Positions 23,341 to 39,339 of a DNA stretch of 64,000 nt are shown one piece after another (position 1 is the stretch's first letter; each line of letters starts with the position of its first letter). The notes under the pieces are model-generated. The model searched no databases, was not told the DNA's origin, and was given only the letters and a program-made list of their open reading frames with translations. Both the position numbers and the translations under genes were made by a program. Location: contig JAKCPI010026326.1 of assembly GCA_023213315.1 (NCBI GenBank), forward strand, positions 62,001-126,000. Reading direction: 5' to 3'. The DNA comes from Euborellia annulipes. Its lineage: Eukaryota > Arthropoda > Insecta > Dermaptera > Anisolabididae.

Positions 23341-23513
23341 TCGACCCTTGAATATATGATATATAGTGAAATAATTTTAAATTTTAAAAGGTAAAATACA
23401 ATCATCTGTACCAGATTTTATTTTACCTTTTCGGTCATTAAAGATATTTCACTTAAACCAAAAACTTAAGGCTCTAGATATCAGGTGGGGACCTAATTGT
23501 GGCGCTCACTGTA
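23340..23513. mobile_element. Decayed GCCACAATTAAG-family MITE
   Basis: The right end is intact (GGCTCTAGATATCAGGTGGG ... GGCGCTCACTG followed by TA) and the left end strongly diverged. The internal GGTAAAATACA/TTTTATTTTACC pairs match the copy at 13,649. Confidence 0.55.
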
Positions 23514-23539
23514 CAATTCAGTTGGCTACAAAAAAAAAC

Positions 23540-23992
23540 TAAAATAAAAAATCTGGTGTAACTGGTGGCACCAGATTTTCTGTGTCGATATATATTTAGT
23601 TTCCGCCGATTTGAGAGCAAATTTTAAAGAGCATCTAAAAAAATTATTGATTTTTAATTTTCATCAAAATTGTTAGAGCAAATTTTGAGAAAATCAAAAA
23701 AAAAAAAAAACTGAAAAAGTACATCAGTTAAGTACTAGTATTTTTTGGCCGAATTTGTTCAAATGCTTCGTGTCACATGCCAGGGGAAATATATAAAATT
23801 TCAACCTCTAGCTCTTTTCATTCTTGAGTTATTTTATTCATACACACACACAGAGACAGACCATTTTACGGGACCCACTTTTTGGACTCAGGGGGCCTCA
23901 ACAAGTATTTCCATCAAAATCTCGACATCGAATTTTTGACATGAATCCAATACTTTCTCTATCTTTATATATATAGGCAAGAGAAAGTAAAA
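23540..23992. mobile_element. AGAAAGT-family element, medium copy
   Basis: Contains CACCAGATTTTCTGTGTCGA, TTTAGTTTCCG, GAGCATCTAAAAAAATTATT and the terminal TCTCGACATCGAATTTTTGA, then AGGCAAGAGAAAGT at the right edge. Order and spacing match the copy at 25,284-25,872 with deletions. Confidence 0.6.
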
Positions 23993-24356
23993 TATAAGAA
24001 TTTAAAATCTTTTATTTGAAAGAAAACCTACTCACGAGGGAAGCTGCTCTGCTATCAATTTAAATATTATATCTCGTCAGAGAATCGAAAAGTTTTTTTA
24101 AAATTATGATATTAATATTTTTAGTGTGAACCAGTCTTCTAGATTGTAATCTCACACACAAATTAAAACTAACATCTTTTATTTAACCAAGAATATATCT
24201 ACCTGTGTATGAGATTACAATTTAAAATTATGATTACATTACTCCTCTATTCGGAAGTTGATAAAGGTTGGAATGAGAATTTAGTAGGAGGGGATGTAAA
24301 GACATACAAGGCTTAAAAAAATAATTATATAGATAGTCCTTTAAAAAAAAAAACTG

Positions 24357-24362
24357 TTTATT
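24357..24362 (-). terminator. AATAAA signal of CSN5
   Basis: AATAAA on the minus strand, 65 bases past the CSN5 stop codon, in the expected place for its polyadenylation. Confidence 0.5.
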
Positions 24363-24426
24363 AAATTTTACAAATTAAAACAATTTCTTTAATAATTCAA
24401 AGGGATATCTTTAAATAATTTATATT

Positions 24427-29975
<5,549 letters not shown>

Positions 29976-30017
29976 AATTCACTCTGAAACAAATAATTAT
30001 ATATTAAAATATAAATA

Positions 30018-30622
30018 CGAGGAGTTTACAAACCGTACTTTTGCTCTTTCAGTTTTATTGCTTATTGTACAGCATTTTAAGCACTGTCCACTTCAAAATA
30101 ATCGCCTCTACTGGCAATACACCGTTCCCATCGTTTCTTCCATTTTTATCTCCTCTATGGTTTGAAAACGACATCCTTTCAACGTGTTTTTCACTTTGGG
30201 AAATAGAAAAAACAGGAAAAAGGAGGCTGTGCGCAGAGATGGATGTTGCATCATGATAATGAGCCAGCTCACGAACCACTCCTTGTCTGCAGCTATCTAG
30301 CAAACCACCACATTCTCGTTGTGCCTCATCCACCGTATTCTCCAGACCTTGCCCCAGCAGACTTTTCTGTTTCCCAAAATGCAAAACACATTGAAAGAAA
30401 GTCGTTTCCAAACCATAGAGGAGATAGAGGTCAATAGGACGAAAAGCTTGCGCTCTGTCCCAAAAAAATGTGATCCAGAAGGCTTTCCAAAAATGGAAGA
30501 AATGATGGGAACGGTGTATTGCGAGTAGAGGGAACTATTTTGAGGGACAGTGCTTAAAATGATATACAATAAGCAATAAAGCTGATACAGCAAAAGTTCG
30601 GTTTCTTATTGTACCCACCTCG
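30018..30622. mobile_element. Deleted mariner element with transposase C-terminal remnant
   Basis: TA-flanked, with long imperfect inverted ends (CGAGGAGTTTACAAACCGTA left, GTACCCACCTCG right). The plus strand at about 30,238-30,400 encodes LHHDNEPAHEPLLV and HPPYSPDLAPADF, the mariner signature around the second and third catalytic acidic residues. After a frame change it continues KSLRSVPKKC. Most of the transposase is missing and the ends are extended inverted duplications, so it is non-autonomous. Lies upstream of CSN5 coding exon 1. Confidence 0.85.
30238..30520 (+). pseudogene. Mariner transposase remnant
   Basis: Only the C-terminal third is present. HDN carries the second catalytic Asp and PYSPDLAPADF the third-Asp motif. 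The reading frame must shift near 30,385 to follow homology through PNHRG-like to the WERC-like end. The N-terminal DNA-binding part is absent. Confidence 0.8.
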
Positions 30623-30739
30623 TATATATATATAATTATTAATGACTTGCTTATTTAACATGAGGAGTTTACAAATTATATATATAGGCTATACAAACTG
30701 CTTTTGTAACTTCTAATAACTCAGAAGAGAAATAAAACG

Positions 30740-30836
30740 TGAAAATCCTTCAAAATCTCTACATCGAATTTTTTATAATACATGAATCGAATACTTTCTC
30801 TCTATATATTTCATATATAGGGTAAGAGAAAGTAAA
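30740..30836. repeat. AGAAAGT-family end fragment
   Basis: AAAATCTCTACATCGAATTT and ATACTTTCTCTCTATATATT then TAGGGTAAGAGAAAGT match the right end of the 25,284-25,872 element. Confidence 0.6.
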
Positions 30837-30852
30837 AAGGACATAACTTAAA

Positions 30853-31017
30853 TAACAAAAATGAATTGGAATGCAGCCAGGTCGGAAGCCTTTATTATTA
30901 AATCAAACTCCTTATTACAAGACTTTTTAATTAAAGTGGCGAACGTCTGTAATAAAGGAGTTTGATTTAATAATAGAGGCTTCCGACCTGGCTGCATTCC
31001 ACTTCATTTTTGTTATT
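30853..31017. repeat. Near-perfect palindrome, arms about 65 bases
   Basis: AACAAAAATGAATTGGAATG, GCAGCCAGGTCGGAAGCC and TTATTATTAAATCAAACTCC on the left are mirrored on the right. The spacer is short and lacks a hammerhead core, although the GCAGCC word recalls the hammerhead-type elements. Confidence 0.7.
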
Positions 31018-31029
31018 GAATTCTACACA

Positions 31030-32070
31030 GCCATTTTCTTCATTAATTAAATATCAATAAAATTGAGATGTTTCAAAGATGATCAATTTGAGATATTTAT
31101 GAGTGAAGATGAAGCTTAGTATAAAGATCATTCAACCGAATTTAATTATTAAAACAGACATACTGAAAAGAATTGAATAATTTATCCATAAACATTTAAC
31201 AAATTCGAATTATAAAATTTTTTCTCTTTAAATATACTGAATAAAACTAATTCTTGATTTAAATCTTAATGAAATAAAAAATACATTAAATTCATTTTTA
31301 ATCGAAATTAATAAAAGCATTCTTTAGATTATAATATTAAAATTCATTATAAAATTAAATTCACATAAATGACAAAACAAAATAAAATATATATTTACCT
31401 TAAAAAATACGGGGTCACAAATATCGGTTCAAATGTTACTTAGAAGAAAAAGTTAATTATTTTTCTATCTTATAGATTCAATTCAATTAGATATCATTTA
31501 TTAATATGTTTAATTTAAGTAAAATTGATGATTTATAAATGTTTCTTTGAAAAGTAAATTTTCATTTGATTAGATTGGTATTGGTATGAAAAAGCTAAGA
31601 AGTTAAAAAGAAGACGCAAAAAAATCAATACATTTTATGATTTAATTTCTAGTTTCTGTGATTCTAAGTCAGGGGTTCTAAGTTAAAAAAAATAATAATT
31701 ATTGAAATTAAATTTACCAAAAGTTTTATTTTAAAAATATTAAGAACGCTAGAGGATTAAAAAAACTTATCTTGTTTGAGCTGAGTATCATCTCTTCTAG
31801 CATATCCTGTATTCTTTGAAATGCTTTTCCGTAAAAGCGCGGTAGTTCTCTCACCTTTAGTTATTTATAAGAAGTTTTAAAGTTCAATTCTAGTTAAACA
31901 ATTAATTTTTAAATAATAAATTATAAAATTAAATAAAATTTTAATAAATATCTAGTTTAGAAACTAAAATAATACAAAGGAACGACGCTTGGTTGCCGCC
32001 TACGTGCCAGGTGATCTTTGGCGCGCGCGCGCAGACCTCCCCCCCCCCTGAGGTATAAAAAACAGTTAAG
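31030..32070. other. AT-rich intergenic DNA, no feature beyond the possible leader exon
   Basis: Low-complexity AT-rich sequence, apart from the possible CSN5 leader exon at 31,399-31,445. A CG/GC microsatellite (GGCGCGCGCGCGC) and a C run lie at 32,019-32,048. Confidence 0.4.
31399..31445 (-). other. Possible 5' UTR exon of CSN5
   Basis: On the minus strand a TTTAAG|GTAAAT donor at 31,399/31,398 ends a slightly GC-richer patch. The acceptor-like TTTGTTTCAG just before the CSN5 ATG could pair with it, placing the promoter upstream of about 31,440. The mariner copy at 30,018-30,622 would then sit inside this leader intron. Splice-signal inference only. Confidence 0.3.
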
Positions 32071-32079
32071 AATAAAAAA

Positions 32080-32172
32080 AAAGCGCAGGAGGTGGATTTG
32101 AACTCGCGAAGTTTGGTTACGTGAGAATGGAAAAAAAATGAGGACGAATTAACCACTTGAGCCACTCTTTGG
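32080..32172 (-). repeat. tRNA-like pol III promoter block (tRNA pseudogene or SINE head)
   Basis: Minus strand reads GTGGCTCAAGTGGTTAA (A box) and, about 50 bases on, GCGAGTTCAAATCCACCTCC (B box), then a run of nine T as a pol III terminator. The cloverleaf is not complete by eye, so a decayed tRNA or a tRNA-derived SINE head is more likely than an active tRNA. Confidence 0.5.
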
Positions 32173-32320
32173 TTAAATTCCATGAAGTAAAATAAGCCTT
32201 ATAAGAAACATGAAATAAAAGAAGTATTAAAACAATTTTAATATTCCACATATGATATATAATTTTTTAGTATATTTTATGCTGATTAATAATTTAAAAT
32301 GAAAATTTTCATAGCACTCA

Positions 32321-33134
32321 TAGTTTTCAAATGATTCAATGGACAAACGTCAGATTGTTTATGCCTTGATGTAATTAAACTAAAAACTCTATCTAACATA
32401 TGATACATGATATTAATTCTTGAATTCCCCCTGATTCCAGAGAACTAAAGCCCTTTTAATTATATGATCTAATTTGGGAGTTATTGGCGATCAAAGTTAA
32501 GCTTATTTTCGACCTTATTGACATCAAGACTCAATTCTATATATTATCGAAAAAGCTTATTTAGCATTGTCTGATCAAAACCAAATTTTTACCAGAGATT
32601 TATAATTAAAAAATGAGTTTTTTTCTAAAGTTTCATTAAGATTGGTAAAGAAATAAATAAAATATTGACTATTTTGTAAATTGAGTTTTAGAATTTGGGA
32701 TCTCAGATGCAAGCCTAGACACGGTTCATAGACGGCTCTCTTTACCCATCCGGGATCCCGAATTCTAAAACTCAATTTACAAAATAGTCAATATTTTATT
32801 TATTTCTTTACCAATCTTAATGAAACTTTAGAAAAAAACTCATTTTTTAATTATAAATCTCTGGTAAAAATTTGGTTTTAATCAGACAATGCTAAATAAG
32901 CTTTTTCGATAATATAGAATTGAGTGTGTTGATGTCATTAAGGTCGAAAATAAGCTTAACTTTGATCGTCAATAACTCCCAAATTAGATCATATAATTAA
33001 AAGGGCTTTACTTCTCTGGATTCAGGGGGAATTCAAGAATTAATGACATGTATCATATGTTAGATAGAGTTTTTGGTTTAATTACATCAAGGCATAAACA
33101 ATCTGACGTTTGCCCATTGAATTATTTGAAAACC
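32321..33134. repeat. Giant inverted repeat, arms about 380 bases
   Basis: Left arm 32,321-32,702 and right arm 32,749-33,134 are near-identical in reverse complement (e.g. TATCTAACATATGATACATG, GATCTAATTTGGGAGTTATT, AAAAAATGAGTTTTTTTCTA). A spacer of about 46 bases carries ACGGTTCATAGACGGCTC. Differences between arms are a handful of substitutions. No clear terminal TSD or ORF. Confidence 0.9.
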
Positions 33135-33139
33135 ATGCA

Positions 33140-34555
33140 TTCGAAATTTTTTTTTACTTCCCGCGCGAGATATTGCTCATTATTTTTTTAACTTAACTAC
33201 CAATTAATTAAATCAGATATAAACATAAATGATTTCCACAAATTTTTACTCTATTTTCTATTTTTCTGAAGATAATTAAAATTTTTATATGCAAATATTT
33301 TAGTTGGCATCGATTAAACAACTGCTGCTCTCTAGTGGCAATTATTGGAACTGGAATTAATATTTCTTTCCCTTCACTTCTCTTTTCACTTCATTTAGGA
33401 AAGTCAAGTGAAAAATTTACTTAATTGAGAAGTGGCAGTTTGCAAAGATTTTTTAAATACTCTAATATTATTATTGAATGCTTATTGTTTATGCACATAT
33501 AAAATAAAATAGTATTATCTAATTGTGTGATTAGTTTCTGTCGTGTTACCAAGTGTTATTCAAGTTCGACAAGATTCTATTATCCCTAGTGAGTTTTATT
33601 ATTTCTACTTTTAGTTATAGTAATACTATTTCTGTCAAATTCAACTTGTATATAATATCCATTAAGAAACATGTTAATTTTTACAACGGAATGCCTTTAA
33701 TTGAATAATAATGTTAATTAAAAGATAGTAAATTTTATTAAATCAAATCGTAAAACGCTATGATTATATAAATTTAGAATTTGCTAATCCGTTTTACAAT
33801 AAAAAAAATAAAAATATTATTATTAAATTTTTAATCAACAATTTTCAATAAAAAATAGAAATTATAATTTGACAATATCCAATCATATATGATTTATATA
33901 TTCTTTATATTATATATATTCTTTGACTATATTTTTCTATAGTTTATTTTCAGGTTAATTAAATATTTATATCTAACTTTTAATATTTATATTTTTTTTT
34001 TACTAATACTTACAATTGTTAGACTTGTTTAAATTAATTTTTGAAATTACATAATTAGAACATATTTAGTTCAGTATCCATGGTTACATATTTTTTTTTA
34101 ATTTTGTCCTTTCGGCTACTGTGTCCATTTACGGGTTTCAACGCATTAGATATGTTTTAAAGTTTTTTTTTTTTTTAATTTTTATTTAAGGTATTTTTCG
34201 GTATCTATGGCCATTTAGACCCCGTTTCTATTTAAATTGTACTGGGGGACGATCAACACTCTGATTCCTCGAAAGGGTATAAATAAAATGTTTTCCTTTA
34301 CAACCGACTCCTATTATTGGTCGTAAAACTAAAATCTATTTTTTATCTTTCATTTTTATTAGTTTAAATTGAAACCGAACACGTACCATAAGGGTTTATT
34401 AGTTTATATAATCCTTTTTAATTAGATAAAGCCCCACCCTCTGGTTGTAATGATTAAAAAGTTTGTCATTGTCAACAATTTTATTAATCAAACTTAGTAC
34501 GGTAAATGTCAAAGAAGTGAAAATTACAAAATGCTTAGCCGTCAAAAATTATAAT
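33140..34555. other. AT-rich intergenic DNA upstream of ASK1
   Basis: No recognised coding exon. A CCCTA|GTGAGT string at 33,587-33,596 could be the donor of a non-coding first exon, but nothing supports it further. Confidence 0.35.
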
Positions 34556-34557
34556 TT

Positions 34558-35155
34558 TTACTTTCTCTTACCTATATACGAATATATTTAGAGAGATACT
34601 ATTGGATTCATATCAAAAATTAGATGTCGAGATTTTGATGGACACGTTTAGAGGTCCCCAAAGTCCAAAAAAGTGGTTTTTGCAAAATGGTCTGTCTGTG
34701 TGTGTGAGCTACGAGATTGAAATTTTATATTTAAATTAGGCACCTTCCTGGAGCGTTAAAATACGCTTTTGAACAAAAAGTACTAGAACTTTACTGATGC
34801 ACTTTTTTAGTTTTTTCGATTTTATCAAAATTCACTCTAACAATTTTGATTAAAATTCAAAAATCAATTATTTTTTAGATGCTCTTTAAAATGTCTATTC
34901 TCATTTTGTTCTCAAAATTGTTTGAAACCCACTTTACTCTTGTACTTCATAGGAAAGATAAGAGAAATGGTTACCATGGTAACAAAATAAAATATTCCCA
35001 TGTTTATAAATTTTATTGATATACATCTTGAATTATAACAGCGGAAACTAAATATATGACGACACTAAAAATCTGGTGTGACAAGCACAGGACACAACTT
35101 TCGATACCCAAGGCAAGAGAAAGTTATGTGCTGTGGTTATGGTCACACCAGATTT
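34558..35155. mobile_element. AGAAAGT-family element, opposite orientation
   Basis: Starts ACTTTCTCTTACCTATATAC, contains TGGTCTGTCTGTGTGTGTGA, GTACTTCATAGGAAAGATAA and AGCGGAAACTAAATATATGA, and ends with an inserted palindrome (AACTTTCGATACCCAAGGCA ... GAGAAAGTTATGTGC) and CACACCAGATTTTTT. Reverse-complement partner of 25,284-25,872. Confidence 0.7.
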
Positions 35156-35327
35156 TTTTAAACATAGTGACTGGGTCTAATGGCCTGAGATGCCAAAGAA
35201 AAAAACAAATTCTAAAACTGTACAGTATACGCCTCGGAAGATTAAATATCTTCACTACTCAACTTCTCAACTCACTTTTTCTACTCAATTAACAATCTCA
35301 CATTAATATTTTACCCAATAGTATATA

Positions 35328-35548
35328 AGGGCATGCGCACACGGGTGACTTTTGTCACGCAACAGTTTGTCACTGTCGCCCTTCAAAATCTGTCAGCAAC
35401 CAACGATTGGTGACTGTCTCGGTGATTTTTTGCAGACGGACAGACAGACAGACAATAAGTCACTCTACTGTCACGTCAATTAGTGTGCCCTACTCCCATA
35501 AAAACTATCTAATGTGACGTGACAAATCACCCGGGTGCGCCTGCCTTA
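35328..35548. mobile_element. MITE with GGCATGCGCACACGGGTGA ends
   Basis: Left GGCATGCGCACACGGGTGAC and right GTGACAAATCACCCGGGTGC, then GCCTGCC, are inverted. The inside repeats GTGAC/GTCAC words and holds a GACAGACAGACAGACA microsatellite. Confidence 0.65.
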
Positions 35549-35904
35549 AATGATCTTAATAATCATATTTCTAATAAATACAACCATGATTTGAGGCAGG
35601 TGTTCATCCCCCATCCCCACTGAATATCATTTCCTATTTCTTGGTACATATTTGAATTGATAACAAGATCGTTTTTTTCTGCTTAACATGTGAAATTTGA
35701 TTTCTTGAACTGTCTGGAGATAAAGATTGTCAAGCGTTTGTCATCCATTTGCCTTTTTTTTTTCTCTTCAGCTTATAAAACCGCAAATTTTGATAAAATC
35801 TATTTTCATAGAATTGTATTTTTATAAAATTATGTTTATATTTTATTTTCTCCACATTTTTTTTTGGTTAATTAGAAAACTTTCTATTTCCAGTTAATGT
35901 TTTA

Positions 35905-36205
35905 TGGCTGTGGAGATTTAATCAGAATCAGAAAAGGAACTTTGCAGCCAGGAGATTAAATAAAAAAAATCTTTTATTTAATTCATCATTGAATCTAAAA
36001 CCCCAACCAAGTAAATGATAATTTTTTATACATATAAATTGTATATGATTACAGTAAATATTAAAATACCTAAGATCGGTGTTGACAATATTTTACTCTG
36101 ATGAGGGTCGATATTAACGACCAAAACGTCGGCAAATAAAAATTAAAGATTTTTTAATATAATCTCCTAGCAGCAAAGTTCCTTTTCGGATTCTTATTTG
36201 TATTT
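35905..36205. mobile_element. Hammerhead-type element, GCAGCCAGGAG family
   Basis: Arms CAGAAAAGGAACTTTGCAGC and its complement at the right end. The plus-strand core at 36,097-36,130 reads CTGATGA, G, GGTCG ... CGACC, AAAACGTC (GAAA changed to AAAA). The left partner core has been lost. Confidence 0.65.
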
Positions 36206-37017
36206 CCAGTTCTATAACAACTGAAAAACAGGAGGTGACAAACGTCAAAATAAATTTATTTCAAGTTTCCAGAAGCTAGGTCAAATTTTACTATTCTCTT
36301 CATGATATTTAAATTTAAGATAAATTATATATTTTCCTCCAAAGAGAAATTTTTCTTTAAAAAAAGGCATATCTTCATAATTCCAATTTCCCTTAATCTT
36401 ATCTATCAATATCTAAAGAAAGATAGAAAATTTATTCTGTATTCTAAAAGGAGCGTGTTGTTGTTGTAGGCATGTGTGTCTCCTGGTCGCCTTGAATTGA
36501 CCGATGGCTTGGCTCCATTTCGAAACCAGTCAAGAAAATGCCTTCGCCCACCTGCGTAGACACCGACGTGACAGGTATCCAGCCAGATTGCCTTTTTCTC
36601 TTGATACTTACACCTCCAGACATTTTACTAATTAATTACCATTCACTTGATGAAAGTAATAATTTAATTTTCATTCATTTTATTCTATTATGAAATAACT
36701 TTTGACATTAAAAAAATATTATTATGGAACCGACCGTCTTCATGATCGCGATTCTCAACCATTTTTTATTTGCGACCCCCTATTTTTAATGTTTATTGTT
36801 GCACTAGGGAGAAGGAAATAAGAAAAAAATTTCATTTAAAAAAAATATACATTTAAATTTATAGTTCTCACTAACTACCTGCTTCAAGGCGCAAGTCTTG
36901 TTTGGCTAGATCGCTAATACAAATTACAAAACAACCCGTGGCTTCCTGTATGTGCCATAGGCAGAGCTGCTGGTACTCTTTACTACTTGAAAAGATATCA
37001 AGGAAGGGTTGCAGAAG

Positions 37018-37075
37018 CAGAGACTGGCAGCCAAATTTTTTTCTTAAAACTCAACAACCACAACTACAGTACTTC
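37018..37075. repeat. Fragment of the GACTGG hammerhead-type family
   Basis: GCAGAGACTGGCAGCCAAAT then ACTCAACAACCACAACTACA matches both ends of the 62,893-63,297 element, joined with the centre deleted. Confidence 0.5.
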
Positions 37076-37356
37076 TAGTACTTTACTTAAAGAACTTTTA
37101 AATTAAAGGCTTTGGTACTGAGATTTCCAGTGCTTTTTCTAAAAAGGAAGTTTACTGGAAGTAAACAATAAATCCTAAGTACTGAGTACTGAAAATAAAA
37201 AAAATAAATTCCAAGTATTACGAACTTCAGTACTTTTGAAAAGTACTTGCAACAGCTATAGGGTGCAATGATCCCAGCATAGACTTTTTTTTTATCAAAT
37301 AGCAGGATGAAAAAAGAAAAGCAGATAGTATTTATTTCAATTTATTTAGGGCCCAT

Positions 37357-37400
37357 TAGGCTAACGTTTCGGTCTCGATCGAGACCATCTTCAGAGCTTA
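37357..37400 (-). ncRNA. Hammerhead ribozyme-like motif
   Basis: Minus strand: TAAGCT, CTGAAGA, extra T, stem II GGTCTC/GAGACC, GAAACGTT, AGCCTA. Stem I pairs at five of six positions. Partner of the plus-strand motif at 37,964. Confidence 0.6.
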
Positions 37401-37963
37401 TGGACTGTCAATATGAAATAAATATTTATTAAAATTATTTATTAATAATTAATTATTTATTATTTATTAATTAATATTAATAATTATTTAATTTATTTGG
37501 CTGCAAACCTCTTCCTATTACGAACGATGAAATAAATATTATAATTTTTTTAACAAGACATGTGAGTGTTTTTTATTGATATATTTAGCTATTTAAATAA
37601 TATTTAGATAATATTTAGCTATTTAAATATTATAAGCTCAATTACATAATTCATAATCTATAAGTTACAATTTAAGTATATAAATGTAAATGAATATACA
37701 CAGGTTTAAACAATTGAATCTATTATTAGAAGAGTGACAGTCGTACGGTGGGTCTAATCGACTACAGGTAATTACTTGTAAAATAATTACCTGTAAATTA
37801 CCTGTCGTCCATTAGACCCACCATACGATTGTTACTCTTCTAATAATAGACTCAATTGTTTAAACCTGTGTATATTCATTTACATTTATATACTTAAATT
37901 GTAACTTATAGGTTATGAATTATGTAATTGAGTTGATAATATTTATCTCATATTAACAGCCCA

Positions 37964-38007
37964 TAGACTCTGAAGATGGTCTCGATCGAGACCGAAACGT
38001 TAGTCTA
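37964..38007 (+). ncRNA. Hammerhead ribozyme-like motif, best preserved
   Basis: TAGACT, CTGAAGA, extra T, stem II GGTCTC-GATC-GAGACC, GAAACGTT, AGTCTA. Stem I is a perfect 6 bp, stem II a perfect 6 bp hairpin, and both catalytic boxes are intact. Position 17 is T rather than the commoner C. One unpaired base lies between the CTGAAGA box and stem II, unlike the classical hammerhead. Confidence 0.65.
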
Positions 38008-38069
38008 AAGGGCCCTAAATAAATTGAAATAAATGCTAGCTGCTTTTCTTTTTTTCAACCTGTTACTTA

Positions 38070-38950
38070 TCACCTTCATCAGATTTCAAAATATAGGCTA
38101 CTCAGAATTTAGACTTTTAAACAATTCTATTCCAGACTTGCTTGGAAAATGATTCAGATTACACCTATAATCAAGATGACCTCTGTTTTAAGTGTAATAA
38201 TTAACATTTAATAATAAAGCTTAATGATTAAGTAATAGAAAGAAAGTGTTCTGGGTTTATAACTAATTTTTAGTATGTTCTTTTTAGAGGTCATTCAAAA
38301 AAAGATAGACAGTTAAATTCTTTATCAGACAACACTTTTTATTTTATTGATTAATTTATATATATTTCAATTGATAACATTATCTTCAATTCATACTAAT
38401 TAATTTGTTTTACGAATGGTACACAATACAAAAATACTCAATATACATTCCATAACCAGTCACTTTAAATGTTTAACAAATTACCATTGACAACTCAATC
38501 GAAACTGAAGGCATTTCGTCTATATTTATTTAAATTAATTATCAATATAATTTAAATAAATTGTTTTGTACTGCTAACACAGAGTTTCTTAAGCTTTTCA
38601 ATTTATTAGAGGCATTTTTATTGCATCAACCTGTTTTTTTCCATCAGCCTATTATTGAAAATTAATCTTATTATTCTTAAAATGTTTTGTCCTCTTGATT
38701 TTAATAAATCAGTCGCAAATATCAATAGAATTTCATTAATAGAGAGGTCAAAGAATCATTTTTTTAAAAATTATTTGATTTATGATTCATGGAATAAAAA
38801 GAAATTATTGATTTTTTTTGTTTTAAATAATCCTTTTTTTCTTTTTATTCATATCAATCAAGTCACTCGATCAATCTTTGTTAAAATTATTGATTTCAAA
38901 TTGTTTTAGAAAATCACTTTATATTTAGATTTATATATATATAGAGATAA
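38070..38950. other. Unassigned AT-rich sequence
   Basis: No exon, transposon end or long repeat recognised. The 84-codon ORF at 38,655 is Phe/Ile/Asn/Lys-rich, as expected by chance in this composition. Confidence 0.4.
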
Positions 38951-38956
38951 CGATGA

Positions 38957-39232
38957 AAAGTGGCTGTAGACTTCAAATTGGAAAGAGGAGACGTAGCAGC
39001 CAAGGAAATTAAATAAAAATCTTTTTTTTAATTATTAATTGTCGGTCGCCAAACATGGCCTTCATCAGACCTTCATCAGGACAATTAATTGTAACTTAAC
39101 AATCAGGACAATTAATTCTTAAGTTACAATTAATTGTCCTTTTGAAGCTCATGATTGGCGACCGAAACGTCGACAATTAATATTTAAATAAAATTTTTTT
39201 ATTTCCTTGTGTGCTACGTCTCCTGTATCCAA
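38957..39232. mobile_element. Inverted-pair hammerhead element, GAGACGTAGCAGCC family
   Basis: Edges AGGAGACGTAGCAGCCAAGG and its near complement GTGTGCTACGTCTCCTGTAT. The left (minus) core has CTGATGA duplicated but has lost GAAACGTC. The right (plus) core at 39,130-39,180 keeps GAAACGTC but has a damaged CTGATGA box. Confidence 0.7.
39130..39180 (+). ncRNA. Hammerhead ribozyme-like motif with 9-bp stem I
   Basis: TTAATTGTC, decayed box CTTTTGA, linker, GAAACGTC, GACAATTAA. The flanks form a perfect 9-bp stem I. The mutated first box suggests loss of activity. Confidence 0.5.
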
Positions 39233-39339
39233 TTTATATTTAGAGTAGTTTTTTTATCTAATTACACTGGTCGACAAGATTTTCTTCACAAGAAATCTGA
39301 TTAGTGAATCTCCCATCAGGCACAGTTTTAGAGATATAG

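Larger units (their letters stand above)
37303..38061. mobile_element. Best inverted-pair hammerhead element
   Basis: Outer arms GATGAAAAAAGAAAAGCAG and its complement. The minus-strand core lies at 37,357-37,400 and the plus-strand core at 37,964-38,007. The central inverted repeat (about 37,635-37,925) has long arms (GTTTAAACAATTGAATCTAT, AGACCCACC). An extra AT-rich block with GGCTGCAAACCTCTTCCTAT lies in the left half near 37,498-37,520. Confidence 0.8.

Noticed and set aside
32080..32172. Functional tRNA gene
   Set aside because: A and B boxes and a T-run are present, but acceptor, D and anticodon stems cannot be drawn convincingly, and an A/T run interrupts the middle.
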